Shown: one piece after another, positions 1 through 9,018 of the stretch
Layout of the letters: each line of letters begins with the position of its first letter
Numbering within the stretch: the stretch's first letter is position 1
Origin: Porticoccus sp033791605
GTDB lineage: Bacteria; Pseudomonadota; Gammaproteobacteria; Pseudomonadales; Porticoccaceae
Assembly (NCBI GenBank): GCA_033791605.1
Contig: JASJGJ010000012.1
Coordinates: 34,674 to 98,673, forward strand
Direction of reading: 5' to 3'
Length of the DNA stretch: 64,000 nucleotides
Notes under the pieces: model-generated
Told to the model about the DNA's origin: nothing
What the model saw: only the letters and a program-made list of their open reading frames with translations
Databases searched by the model: none
Program-made: the position numbers and the translations under genes

Positions 1-1824
1 TTCTGTCTCACCGTTAGCCATTTCAGTGCTGGCCATAAGGAAGTCCTGAGGTAGATCTTTTGGTCCTAATTCATCTTTATCAGAAAGAAAGAAGGCTGCA
101 GTAATTAAATTGCTCAGCTCTCGAATATTACCGGGCCATGAGTGTTTTTCTAATAGATCAAGCAAAGGTTTGCTGAGTCGCTTTTCGCTTACCTCATGTT
201 GCTGGGCAAGGTTGTCGAAAATATTTTTAGCGAGAATGGATACATCACCTTTACGCTCTCGCAGGGGTGGTACGGTCAGAGTCATGGAAGAAATACGGTA
301 GTATAAGTCCATTCTGAAGCGGCCTTCTGCTACTTCCTGGGTTAAATCTCTGTTGGTGGCAGCAATCAGCCGGAAGTTAACTTTGCGAGGCATTGTTTCG
401 CCCACCCGGCATATTTCAGATTCTTGTAATACTCGTAAAAACATGGGCTGGAGGTCCAGTGGCATCTCACCAATTTCATCCAAAAATAGTGTGCCACCAT
501 TAGCGGCTTCTATTTTGCCTGTCATCCCGCCACGACGTGCACCGGTAAAAGCACCTTCCACGTGACCAAAAAGTTCGCTGGCCAGTAGGTCGCGGGATAA
601 GCCGCCGCAGTTAAGCGCAACAAATTCACCGCCTTGCCCCGCACCTTCTTCATGCATGGCTCTTGCAAATAGCTCTTTACCCACACCCGTCTCACCTTGT
701 AATAGGACAGGAATAGGTGCTTTGGCCAGTCGTTTAGCTTGTTGCACAGCCATGGTGTAGGGTGGGCTTTTGCCAACAAGGCGAGAGAAATCCGTCACTT
801 CAGATTGTGTTGGGGGTTTGTTGACTGGGTTGTCTGACCTTTTTTGCGGGTGTCGAGATGGCAGGGGTATCACCGCCAAGTAGCCAATCGCTTCGCCCTG
901 ATGCATAACAGGTTCGATCCAGCGTTTCTCAATCTGATCCAACACTGGAGCCGACTCAGCATGATAGTTACCTTCATCGTTGAGGGTCAGTATAGGATTG
1001 TAGGGCGTCAGATTGATTTTGATACCTCGCGCTGCGAGAACTCTATCAGCCTGTGGGTTGGCGCGTATTAGTTTCCCTTCTAGGTCAAACAAGAGGACGC
1101 CGTCATTGCACGATGATGCGAAGTTGTTGATGGTAACGCCGAGAAGGGAGTCTCTTTTCGCAAGCTTCATCTGGGCAAACTGGCCTTCAATCCTGCGGGC
1201 ACCGGAAAGGGCAAGGGCGAGGCAGTAATCGTGAAGCGTATTTTCTAGCCCTGAAATGTTCACCGCGCCCAGTAGACGTTTTTCGAATGGGTCGCGTATT
1301 ACTGCCGCAGAGCAGGTCCAACGACTGATATTTTCGCAATAGTGTTCAAAGGCATGGACTTGTACTGGGGCGGCAATATTAAGCGCAGTGCCGATGGCAT
1401 TGGTACCTGCAGCTTGTTCTGCCCAGTTGGCTCCAGGGGTCAGTCTATAATTGTTTGCCAGTTCAAGAGTGGCCGGATCACCTTCATAATCAAGAATGGC
1501 TCCTGTGGGTGAAACCACATGCATGATGGTGCCTGATTCTGCCAGTAGCTCCTTTGCCTCACGTAAAATAACATTGGAGGCCGAAAGTAATTCATGGTGC
1601 TCCTGTCTGAGATCTTGAAGCTGAGCGGGACTGAGTTCCAGGCTGCGTTTGGACAGATAAGGGTCAACATGACTTGTCATGCATCGCTGCCAAGAGTCTT
1701 TTATCACTGGGCGCACAGTGTCATCCGTTATATTTCCGCTGGATTGAAGCTTTTCTCTAGCGGAAGCAATACGCGTCGGATGTGAGACGGCAGTTGAACC
1801 CTTAAGGGTGGAATCGTTATTCAT
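1..1824 (-). CDS. acxR: sigma-54-dependent activator of acetone carboxylase (AcoR/AcxR type), 3' end beyond window
   Basis: An enhancer-binding transcriptional activator, read leftward from ATG at 1824 and open to the window edge, so 608 residues are visible and the C-terminal part is missing. The N-terminal half (about residues 50-330) has the layout of AcoR-type sensors, a GAF-like region followed by a PAS-like region. The AAA+ domain follows: Walker A GETGVGKE at residues 377-384 and the sigma-54 contact loop GAFTGA at residues 424-429. The Fis-type helix-turn-helix expected at the C terminus lies outside the window. The gene diverges from acxABC, and a sigma-54 promoter precedes acxA, so control of that operon in response to acetone or a related ketone or alcohol is inferred from family and context. 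The ligand cannot be read from the sequence. Confidence 0.9.
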   Translation of the reverse strand, partial: MNNDSTLKGSTAVSHPTRIASAREKLQSSGNITDDTVRPVIKDSWQRCMTSHVDPYLSKRSLELSPAQLQDLRQEHHELLSASNVILREAKELLAESGTIMHVVSPTGAILDYEGDPATLELANNYRLTPGANWAEQAAGTNAIGTALNIAAPVQVHAFEHYCENISRWTCSAAVIRDPFEKRLLGAVNISGLENTLHDYCLALALSGARRIEGQFAQMKLAKRDSLLGVTINNFASSCNDGVLLFDLEGKLIRANPQADRVLAARGIKINLTPYNPILTLNDEGNYHAESAPVLDQIEKRWIEPVMHQGEAIGYLAVIPLPSRHPQKRSDNPVNKPPTQSEVTDFSRLVGKSPPYTMAVQQAKRLAKAPIPVLLQGETGVGKELFARAMHEEGAGQGGEFVALNCGGLSRDLLASELFGHVEGAFTGARRGGMTGKIEAANGGTLFLDEIGEMPLDLQPMFLRVLQESEICRVGETMPRKVNFRLIAATNRDLTQEVAEGRFRMDLYYRISSMTLTVPPLRERKGDVSILAKNIFDNLAQQHEVSEKRLSKPLLDLLEKHSWPGNIRELSNLITAAFFLSDKDELGPKDLPQDFLMASTEMANGETE

Positions 1825-2087
1825 GGCACCTTTCACATTTAGATAGTACTTAAAACTAAGTATAAAGCAGAACGATATCGCTTGTCCTTTATATAGAAAA
1901 CGCCCTATTTTAAAGGCACTCAAAGCTTTTAACTGAATTATATTGGACAGTGTTCATAAGCCGTGCTTTAATTTAGTTCGATTAACGCTCAGACGACGAC
2001 TGATTATCATACGGTTTTGAGGTGTTTGGTGGTAGTGTTATTTCGTAAGTTGTTATAACCCAACAATATTAAATGATAGATTCCCAT

Positions 2088-2103
2088 TGGCACGGCTGTT
2101 GCA
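2088..2103 (+). promoter_or_regulatory. sigma-54 (-24/-12) promoter of acxABC
   Basis: TGGCACGGCTGTTGCA matches the RpoN consensus TGGCAC-N5-TTGCA: GG at 2089-2090 and GC at 2101-2102 with 10 bases between them. Transcription would start near 2114, about 100 bases before the acxA start. A perfect inverted repeat (AGTACC-GAG-GGTACT, 2110-2124) sits at the predicted start point. The intergenic region 1825-2214 contains no gene. The activator's upstream sites should lie around 1850-2030, but I could not pick out an unambiguous repeated motif there. Confidence 0.88.
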
Positions 2104-2214
2104 ATAGTCAGTACCGAGGGTACTCCCGTCCCCGGTCGCAGCGCTAAAAACTGTCGATCAGTTAGTTGGTGGCAGGGGGTAGAAGTTAACAACTCATAAT
2201 TAGAGGATATAAAC

Positions 2215-4359
2215 TTGAATGAATTAACTAATCCCGTCGAGGTCCTAGGGATCGATGCTGGCGGCACAATGACTGACACATTCTTTGTGCGTAAAGATGG
2301 CACATTTGTTGTCGGTAAAGCTCAGAGTGATGCGGACGAAGCAAATGCAGTACTGGAATCCAGTAAAGATGCATTGGCTCACTGGGGTCGTGAAGTACAC
2401 GACGTATACCCAGAAATGGTTACCTGCGTATTCTCTGGTACAGCCATGCTTAACCGTGTTGTTGGTCGTAAAGGCCTTCGCACTGGCTTGATCGTAAGTA
2501 AAGGTTTTGAAGATTTTCACCGTATGGGTCGTGCGATTCAGTGCTACTTGGGTTATGCGTTTGAAGATCGTCTTCACCTTAACACCCACCGTTATGACGA
2601 GTCTTTGGTTCACATTCACGATACACGTGGTGTAACTGAGCGTATTGATGCGAAAGGTCAAGTTGTAATTCCTATTCGTCTTCACGAAGCACGCGAAGCG
2701 GCTCGTGAGCTGATTGAACAAGGCGTTCAAGCAATTGCTATCAGCCTGATCAGTTCTTACCTGAATGGCCAGCACGAACGTGCTGTTCGTGATGTTGTTA
2801 AAGAAGTAGCAAAAGAAATGGGTGTTGATCTCCCAGTTTTTGCTTCCGTTGATTACTACCCAGTACGCAAAGAAAGCCACCGTACTAACACAACTATCCT
2901 TGAAGCTTATGCGGCAGAGCCTTCGCGCAAAATTCTTGGCCAGTTGAGCGATCGCATGAAGGCTGAAGGTGCTACTTTCGACTTGCGTGTAATGGCGACA
3001 CATGGCGGCACAATTGGTTGGAAAGCAAAAGAACTAGCTCGTTCGCTGGTATCAGGTCCAATCGGTGGTGTAATCGGTGCTAAGTACTTGGGCGAGCAGC
3101 TCGGCTACGAAAACATCGCATGTTCCGACATTGGTGGTACTAGCTTTGATATGGCTTTGATCACTCAAGGCAACTACTCGATCCATAAAGATAGTGATAT
3201 GGCCCGTTTGGTTCTGTCTTTGCCAATGGTTGCCATGGATAGTATCGGTGCTGGTGCAGGTAGTTTTGTGCGTATCGATCCTTACTCTTTGTCTCTGAAA
3301 TTGGGTCCTGATAGTGCTGGTTACCGTGTAGGTACTTGCTGGCCAGAAGGTGGTCTGGATACAGTTTCTGTAACTGACTGTCACATCATCCTTGGTTACC
3401 TGAACCCAGATAACTTCCTTGGTGGTATTCTGGATCTGGACGTGCCTCGTGCTCGTCAGTGCATCCAAGACCAAATCGCTACGCCACTTGGCCTGTCTGT
3501 AGAAGACGCGGCTGCTGGTGTAATCGAACTGCTTGACCTTTCTTTGCGTCAGCATCTTCGTGCGATGATTACTGGTAAGGGTTACAGTCCACGTGACTTC
3601 GTGTGCTTCTCCTACGGTGGTGGTGGTCCAGTTCACGCCTACGGTTACACTAAAGGTTTGGGCTTTAAAGAAACTATCGTTCCTGCTTGGGCGGCTGGTT
3701 TCTCTGCATTTGGTTGTGCTACTGCAGACTTCGAGTATCGCTACGATAAGAGTGTTGACGTTGGTATTAACGACGAATCATCTGATGACGATATCGATGC
3801 AGCTTGTAAGAAATTGCAGAAAGCTTGGGACGAACTCAAAGTTAAAGTACTGGAAGAGTTCGCGATTAACGGATTTGATGAATCAGCGGTTACTCTGAAG
3901 CCTGGCTATAGCATGCAGTACATGGGTCAGCTGAACGATCTGGAAATTGATTCACCTGTAAGCAAAGTTTCTGGTAAAGAAGATTGGCCTGCGCTGATTC
4001 AAGCATTTGACGAAACTTACGCCCGTGTATACGCCGATGCGGCTCGTTCTCCTGAGCTGGGTTTTGGTATTACTGGTGCGATTCTTCGTGGTTCAGTTCA
4101 AACTAGTAAACCGGCCATTCCTTCAGAGCCAGATGCTGGTCCTACTCCTCCAGAAAATGCAGTTCTGGGCAAGCGTAAGTTCTATGATAATCGCGTATGG
4201 GTTGAAGCAGATCTGTTCCACATGGAATCTTTGCTCCCAGGTAACAACATTGTCGGTCCAGCCGTTATCGAATCTGATGCGACTACCTATGTAGTACCGA
4301 CTGGTTTCTCAACCTTCTTGGATAAGCACCGTCTGTTCCATTTGGTTGAAGAAGCCTAA
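2215..4359 (+). CDS. acxA: acetone carboxylase beta subunit (HyuA-like)
   Basis: Subunit of acetone carboxylase (EC 6.4.1.6), which uses ATP and bicarbonate to turn acetone into acetoacetate in the cytoplasm. The 714 residues match the roughly 715 of the Xanthobacter beta subunit. It is a hydantoinase/oxoprolinase-type protein: the N-terminal nucleotide-binding motif GIDAGGTMTD is at residues 12-21 and a second phosphate-binding motif, DIGGTSFD, starts near residue 305. The start is TTG at 2215, supported by AGAGGA at 2202-2207 seven bases upstream. It is the first gene of acxABC behind the sigma-54 promoter. Arginine codons are almost all CGT and glycine codons mostly GGT, the pattern of a strongly expressed gene. 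Confidence 0.95.
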   Translation: MNELTNPVEVLGIDAGGTMTDTFFVRKDGTFVVGKAQSDADEANAVLESSKDALAHWGREVHDVYPEMVTCVFSGTAMLNRVVGRKGLRTGLIVSKGFEDFHRMGRAIQCYLGYAFEDRLHLNTHRYDESLVHIHDTRGVTERIDAKGQVVIPIRLHEAREAARELIEQGVQAIAISLISSYLNGQHERAVRDVVKEVAKEMGVDLPVFASVDYYPVRKESHRTNTTILEAYAAEPSRKILGQLSDRMKAEGATFDLRVMATHGGTIGWKAKELARSLVSGPIGGVIGAKYLGEQLGYENIACSDIGGTSFDMALITQGNYSIHKDSDMARLVLSLPMVAMDSIGAGAGSFVRIDPYSLSLKLGPDSAGYRVGTCWPEGGLDTVSVTDCHIILGYLNPDNFLGGILDLDVPRARQCIQDQIATPLGLSVEDAAAGVIELLDLSLRQHLRAMITGKGYSPRDFVCFSYGGGGPVHAYGYTKGLGFKETIVPAWAAGFSAFGCATADFEYRYDKSVDVGINDESSDDDIDAACKKLQKAWDELKVKVLEEFAINGFDESAVTLKPGYSMQYMGQLNDLEIDSPVSKVSGKEDWPALIQAFDETYARVYADAARSPELGFGITGAILRGSVQTSKPAIPSEPDAGPTPPENAVLGKRKFYDNRVWVEADLFHMESLLPGNNIVGPAVIESDATTYVVPTGFSTFLDKHRLFHLVEEA

Positions 4360-4422
4360 GATCACGCATCTAAAAGATTGCTTACGTCAATTACATAGAC
4401 GAAAAGATACAGAGGATAACAA

Positions 4423-6768
4423 ATGACAAGTTTACATAGCCCCTTTGGGGAAAAACTAGGCAAGCTGTTAAGAAATGGTTTGTCACTAGATGAAAATCGT
4501 AATGGTATTCTGGCTCGTTCAGCAGAAACCGGTCACTATAACGGTATTAAAACTCTAGAATTTAAAGAAAGAGATCCAATCGGTTACGAGCGTATTTTCT
4601 CAAAAGTTCGTGCTGGCTTGGTGAACTCTCGTGAAGTTGCTAAGAAGATTGCAGCGTCTCCAATTGTTGAGCAGGAAGGTGAGTTGTGTTTCACCCTGTA
4701 CAACGTAGCTGGTGACTGTGTTGCTACTTCTACTGGTATTATCATTCACGTTGGTACCATGGGTGCTGCGATCAAATATATGATCCAGAACAACTGGGAA
4801 ATCAACCCAGGCATCAATGATGGTGACATGTTCACTAACAATGACTGTCAAACGGGTAACGTTCACCCTTGCGATATTGCAACAATTGTTCCTATCTTCT
4901 TTGAAGGATATTTGCAAGCATGGGTAGGTGGTGTAACTCACGTAATTGATACTGGTGCTGTAGGTCCTGGCTCCATGTCAAACGGTCAGATCCAACGCTT
5001 CGGTGATGGTCTGCAAATTACTTGTCGTAAGACGGGCGTGAATGACACTCCTTTGCGCGACTGGTTGCACGAAAGCCAACGTAACGTTCGTACTGTTAAA
5101 TACTGGATTCTCGATGAGAAAACACGTATTGCAGGTACTCACATGATTCGTGAAATGGTTCAAGAAACCATTGCTGAAGAAGGTGTTGAGGCTTGGGAAC
5201 AGTTCGCTCTAGAAGTTATTGAAGATGGTCGTCGTGGTTTGGTTAGCCGTATTAAGGCAATGACCATTCCAGGTACTATCAAAACTGTTGCATTCGTAGA
5301 CGTTCCTTACACTCACCCAGACGTGAATGTACCTTCTCCGTTTGCTAAAATTGACACTATCATGCATGCACCTTGCGAAATCACCATCAAGCCTGACGCT
5401 ACCTGGCGTTTAGACTTTGAAGGTTGTAGCCGTTGGGGCTGGCATACGTATAACGCTAACCCCACAGCGTTTACTTCTGGTATCTGGGTAATGATGACTC
5501 AAAGTCTAGTGCCTACAGAGCGTATTAATGATGGTGCACGTTACGCCACTCAATTCCGTCTACCTAAAGGTACTTGGACTAACCCGGATGACCGTCGTAC
5601 AGCTCACGCTGATGCATGGCACTTCTTGGTTTCTTCTTGGAGTTCTTTGTGGCGCGGTCTGAGCCGTGCTTACTTCGGTCGTGGTTATCTGGAAGAAGTT
5701 AACTCTGGTAACTCTAACCCTTGTAACTGGCTGCAAGGTGGCGGTATCAACCAAGACGGCGATATTCACGCTGTAAATAGCTTCGAAACAGCTGCTTGTG
5801 GTACTGGCGCTTGTGCCATGAAAGATGGCTTGAACAACGCTGCTGCGATCTGGAACCCTGAAGGTGATATGGGTGATATCGAGATTTGGGAGCTGGCTGA
5901 GCCACTTCTATACTTGGGTCGTACTCAAAAAACCAACTCTGGCGGTTACGGTAAGTACCGTGGTGGTTTAGGTTTTGAAACCCTGCGTATGGTATGGGGT
6001 TCTTGTGACTGGACTATGTTCTTCATGGGTAACGGCTACATGAACAGTGACTGGGGTCTGATGGGTGGTTATCCTTCAGCAACTGGTTATCGTTTTGAAG
6101 CTCACAACACTGGCCTTCTAGGTGAAGACGGTAGAATTGCGCAAGGCAAAACAATTCCACTGGGAGAAGATTTGAACCCAGATGATCGTGAGTGGGAAAA
6201 ACACCTTGGCCCAGACGCTGTAGTTAAGCGTGATAAGCAGTGTATTACTACTGAAGCAATCTTCGAAAATGGTGATTTGTACCTGAACTACCTCCGTGGT
6301 GGTCCTGGTTTCGGTGATCCTTTAGATCGTCTACATACAGGTCGTCAAAGTATTGAAGAAGATCTGAATGAAAACTACGTCCTTCCTGAGTTTGCTAAGA
6401 AAATCTACGGTGTGGTATACACTCAAGATGCGGAAGGTGTTTACACGGTTGATTCAGCCAAAACATCAGCTCGTCAAGCTGAAATGAAAGAAGAGCGTAA
6501 AGCACGCAGTGTTCCTGTTACTGAGTGGATGGAAACTGAGCGTGCCAAGATCCTTGATCTCGACGCTTCTCCGCAAGTTAAGCAAATGTTTGCCTCCAGC
6601 TTCGCGTTGTCTGAGCCCTTCCTGAATGAATTTAAAACATTCTGGGATCTTGCACCCGACTGGAATCTTTTGGAATCAAGCTTGGGTATCCCCATGTTTG
6701 GCTCTACTAAGACTATGGATATCAGTGAAATGCCGGACTGTAAGCCCGTCATTATGACTGAAGAATAA
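4423..6768 (+). CDS. acxB: acetone carboxylase alpha subunit (HyuB-like)
   Basis: Large subunit (781 residues; about 776 in Xanthobacter) of the alpha2-beta2-gamma2 acetone carboxylase, related to hydantoinase B/5-oxoprolinase. In the known enzyme this family phosphorylates acetone and bicarbonate with ATP before carboxylation. Family stretches seen include GDMFTNNDCQTGNVHPCDIA in the N-terminal third and YLRGGPGFGDPLDR towards the C terminus. It lies 63 bases behind acxA with AGAGGA before the ATG and shares acxA's biased codon use. The downstream gap to acxC carries a GC-rich hairpin. Confidence 0.95.
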   Translation: MTSLHSPFGEKLGKLLRNGLSLDENRNGILARSAETGHYNGIKTLEFKERDPIGYERIFSKVRAGLVNSREVAKKIAASPIVEQEGELCFTLYNVAGDCVATSTGIIIHVGTMGAAIKYMIQNNWEINPGINDGDMFTNNDCQTGNVHPCDIATIVPIFFEGYLQAWVGGVTHVIDTGAVGPGSMSNGQIQRFGDGLQITCRKTGVNDTPLRDWLHESQRNVRTVKYWILDEKTRIAGTHMIREMVQETIAEEGVEAWEQFALEVIEDGRRGLVSRIKAMTIPGTIKTVAFVDVPYTHPDVNVPSPFAKIDTIMHAPCEITIKPDATWRLDFEGCSRWGWHTYNANPTAFTSGIWVMMTQSLVPTERINDGARYATQFRLPKGTWTNPDDRRTAHADAWHFLVSSWSSLWRGLSRAYFGRGYLEEVNSGNSNPCNWLQGGGINQDGDIHAVNSFETAACGTGACAMKDGLNNAAAIWNPEGDMGDIEIWELAEPLLYLGRTQKTNSGGYGKYRGGLGFETLRMVWGSCDWTMFFMGNGYMNSDWGLMGGYPSATGYRFEAHNTGLLGEDGRIAQGKTIPLGEDLNPDDREWEKHLGPDAVVKRDKQCITTEAIFENGDLYLNYLRGGPGFGDPLDRLHTGRQSIEEDLNENYVLPEFAKKIYGVVYTQDAEGVYTVDSAKTSARQAEMKEERKARSVPVTEWMETERAKILDLDASPQVKQMFASSFALSEPFLNEFKTFWDLAPDWNLLESSLGIPMFGSTKTMDISEMPDCKPVIMTEE

Positions 6769-6789
6769 GCGCTTACTTGGCCTTTGAGC

Positions 6790-6818
6790 GGGGTGGCCGC
6801 AGTGTTCTGTGCCACCCC
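6790..6818 (+). other. intercistronic hairpin between acxB and acxC
   Basis: GGGGTGGC (6790-6797) and GCCACCCC (6811-6818) form a perfect 8-bp GC-rich stem around a 13-base loop, 21 bases after the acxB stop. No run of T follows, so it is not an obvious full terminator. It could protect the 3' end of acxAB mRNA or reduce readthrough into acxC. Confidence 0.6.
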
Positions 6819-6856
6819 ATCACTGACGAATTGAACGAATAAAAGAGAATTTAGAT

Positions 6857-7357
6857 ATGTCTACATATACTAAGAAACAGGTTCATGACCTGGTAGAGGG
6901 TACCCTGGATTGGGATTCCGTCCACAAAATGCTGTCTATGCCTAAAGATCAAGAGCGTTACGCTCTTTATATGGAAGTGCTGCAGGATGCAGTTAGTTAC
7001 GATGACAAAGTCCTTTTGGCAGTAGGTCCACACTTGAATATCGTGGAATCTGCTACTGATGGTGAAATCATTGTTAAGTGTGACTGCGGTCATGATTTCG
7101 GTGATTACCGTAACAACTGGAAGCTGGGTGCTAACATTTATGTTCGCGATACTGCGGAAAAAATGGACGAAGTTTATCCTCGCTTGATGTCACCTGACAC
7201 TACTTGGCAGGTTTATCGTGAGTACTCTTGCCCAAGCTGTGGAACAATGCTTGATATTGAAGCACCAACTCCTTGGTATCCAGTAATGCACGATTTCAAA
7301 CCAGACTTGAAGACTTTCTTCGAATGGATGGAAATGCCTGCTCCTGCTAAGATCTAA
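6857..7357 (+). CDS. acxC: acetone carboxylase gamma subunit
   Basis: Small subunit (166 residues; 168 in Xanthobacter) of acetone carboxylase. Four cysteines are arranged as C75-x-C77 and C125-x2-C128, a zinc-ribbon-like pattern of the acetone carboxylase gamma family, followed by the family stretch around PTPWYPVMHDFKPDL. The ATG at 6857 follows a purine-rich AAAAGAGAA site. It completes acxABC in the standard order, and a GC-rich terminator follows at 7379. Codon use matches acxA and acxB. Confidence 0.94.
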   Translation: MSTYTKKQVHDLVEGTLDWDSVHKMLSMPKDQERYALYMEVLQDAVSYDDKVLLAVGPHLNIVESATDGEIIVKCDCGHDFGDYRNNWKLGANIYVRDTAEKMDEVYPRLMSPDTTWQVYREYSCPSCGTMLDIEAPTPWYPVMHDFKPDLKTFFEWMEMPAPAKI

Positions 7358-7378
7358 GATGTTGTAAAGTAGTACTGG

Positions 7379-7411
7379 GTCCCGGCCATCGGCCGGGACC
7401 TTACTATTTTA
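7379..7411 (+). terminator. rho-independent terminator of acxABC
   Basis: GGTCCCGGCC (7380-7389), loop ATC, GGCCGGGACC (7393-7402): a perfect 10-bp GC-rich stem followed by the T-rich run TTACTATTTT, 22 bases behind the acxC stop. Confidence 0.8.
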
Positions 7412-7636
7412 GGTTTGTAAAAATTTCTAAACTTATTTCAGTTTAAAATCTACCTTATTTATTTTCTTAACACTTCTAAGTCAATATTTAATACTCAGAT
7501 GGGCTGGTCTAGTCTTATCTGCCAACAGTTCTAGTTAGAAATATTTGTCTATTCTTTCATTGAAATATTGCGAGTCACCCCAACATAATGGGTTAGGTTG
7601 GTTGACCGTACTTTATTAAGTATTGAGGAGAAAGCT

Positions 7637-8071
7637 ATGTCACAAGATAAGAATGAACCGCATTTTTCAATGCAGAAAATATACGTAAAGAAACAGATTT
7701 TTGAATCACCTAACTCTGCGAGTGTTTTTGGTACAGATTGGAAACCAGTAACAACGTTAGACCTCAATATTCTACATAACGTGATAGATGACGATCGCCA
7801 CGAAGTGACGTTGACGGTTGAGGTCACAGCAAAAAACGAAGAGATTGCAGCGTTTAACTTGATCGTTGATCAAGCGGCGATGTTTATCATTTCAGGCTTC
7901 CCGGAAGATCGTTTGGACGAAGCGTTGAATTCAGCATGTCCCGCCATCATGTTCCCCTATCTTCGTGAAACTGTGGATCACATCCTTCTTAAAGCAGGGT
8001 ACCCTCCTCTGATGTTGGCGCCAATTAACTTTGATGCAATGTATAAAGATAAGAAGGCAAGAGCTCACTAA
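7637..8071 (+). CDS. SecB-like export chaperone
   Basis: 144 residues; canonical SecB has about 155. The C-terminal half carries the family signature: CPAIMFPYLRE, then a segment ending LAPINFDAMY, matching the CPNILFPYARE and LAPVNFDAL segments of E. coli SecB. SecB is a cytoplasmic tetramer that holds precursor proteins unfolded for SecA. The chosen ATG at 7637 has GAGGAG at 7625-7630; an in-frame upstream start at 7598 lacks a comparable site. The gene stands alone after the acxABC terminator, not beside grxC or gpsA, the common secB neighbours. It may be the genome's only SecB or a specialised paralogue. A weak promoter-like pair (TTGAAA 7560-7565, CATAAT 7584-7589, 18-base spacer) lies upstream. 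Confidence 0.85.
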   Translation: MSQDKNEPHFSMQKIYVKKQIFESPNSASVFGTDWKPVTTLDLNILHNVIDDDRHEVTLTVEVTAKNEEIAAFNLIVDQAAMFIISGFPEDRLDEALNSACPAIMFPYLRETVDHILLKAGYPPLMLAPINFDAMYKDKKARAH

Positions 8072-8098
8072 TAAAGGGCTGGTCTGCATGATTTATAA

Positions 8099-8130
8099 AG
8101 TAATGCCGAGATCTTATTCTCGGCATTACT
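8099..8130 (+). terminator. strong hairpin after the secB-like gene
   Basis: AGTAATGCCGAGA (8099-8111) pairs perfectly with TCTCGGCATTACT (8118-8130) over 13 bp with a 6-base loop. There is only a poor T run after it. It lies between the secB-like gene and the oppositely oriented rsmE, so it may serve both. A 12-bp palindrome ATAACCGGTTAT follows at 8190-8201. Confidence 0.6.
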
Positions 8131-8283
8131 CATTTAACCCGTCCCACTTTGATTTTCACGCCATGTTTTTATGGTTAATTACATAATGTATAACCGGTTA
8201 TCTTTAACAGCGCTTTACACAATAGGGGCGTTAACAATCGAGCAATGGTTAACAGGATGTAGGTAAGTTTAGGTTGCTCTTGC

Positions 8284-9018
8284 CTAAAGGAAGTCCCCCC
8301 AGATTGATTGAAGTACACTGATGGCAACTACCGGTGCTGTTTCTGTTCGTAATACTCGTGGTCCAAGGGCCCATGGTGCATAGCCAGCCTCCTCTGCAGT
8401 TTGAATTTCTTGGGTATTTAACCCGCCTTCTGGTCCAATCAAAAGGGCTACACTGCTGGCCTGTTGCTTCCCAAGGACAGAGAGGCTGTGTTGACTACGG
8501 TGATGAAGAACCAATTTTTTGTCTGTATCTACGGCGCTGACCCATTGATGAAGAGTCATTGGTGGGTGAATGGCCGGGACTCTATTGCGGTAAGACTGTT
8601 CACAAGCACTGATACAAATTTGTTGCCAGTGCCGCATTTTTTTTTCCGCTCGATCACCTTTCAGCTTAACTTCAGTCCGCTCGGTATACAGCGGTGTGAT
8701 TTCTGTCACGCCAACCTCGGTAGCTTTCTGTATGACCCAGTCCATACGGTCACCCCGCGACATTCCAATACCTAAATGGATATGCAGGGGTGATTCTCGC
8801 TTGGTGTCTGTAAAACTGATAATAGAGGCGGTAACTCGTTTGTTATTGCATTCCTTAAGTGTGGCGAGAAATTCGCCGCCTTGTCCGTTGAACAGCGAAA
8901 TCGGTTCACCTGATTTTAGTCGTAATACGGTGGCTAAGTGGCGAGAGGACAGGGCATCCAGTGTTACCTCTTTACCAGCGGCCAGGGATTGATGAGTAAA
9001 AACCCGAATTTCGCGCAT
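8284..9018 (-). CDS. rsmE: 16S rRNA (uracil-1498-N3)-methyltransferase RsmE
   Basis: SPOUT-family RNA methyltransferase that methylates U1498 of 16S rRNA using S-adenosylmethionine. The 244 residues match the family. The knotted SAM-binding region is visible at the C-terminal end as LLIGPEGGLNTQEI and LGPRVLRTETAPV, and MDWVIQKATEVGV is the family's central motif. The start overlaps the metF stop by one base, so it is the last gene of the sahR-metK-ahcY-metF-rsmE operon. The enzyme consumes SAM, which fits an operon that makes and recycles it. Confidence 0.95.
   Translation of the reverse strand: MREIRVFTHQSLAAGKEVTLDALSSRHLATVLRLKSGEPISLFNGQGGEFLATLKECNNKRVTASIISFTDTKRESPLHIHLGIGMSRGDRMDWVIQKATEVGVTEITPLYTERTEVKLKGDRAEKKMRHWQQICISACEQSYRNRVPAIHPPMTLHQWVSAVDTDKKLVLHHRSQHSLSVLGKQQASSVALLIGPEGGLNTQEIQTAEEAGYAPWALGPRVLRTETAPVVAISVLQSIWGDFL

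Noticed and set aside
2245..3003. 252-codon open frame on the minus strand within acxA
   Set aside because: It lies opposite a strongly conserved gene; its length follows from the biased codons of acxA and the product has no recognisable motif.
3052..3636. 194-codon minus-strand frame within acxA
   Set aside because: Antisense of the same biased gene; Thr/Val-rich low-complexity product and no ribosome site.
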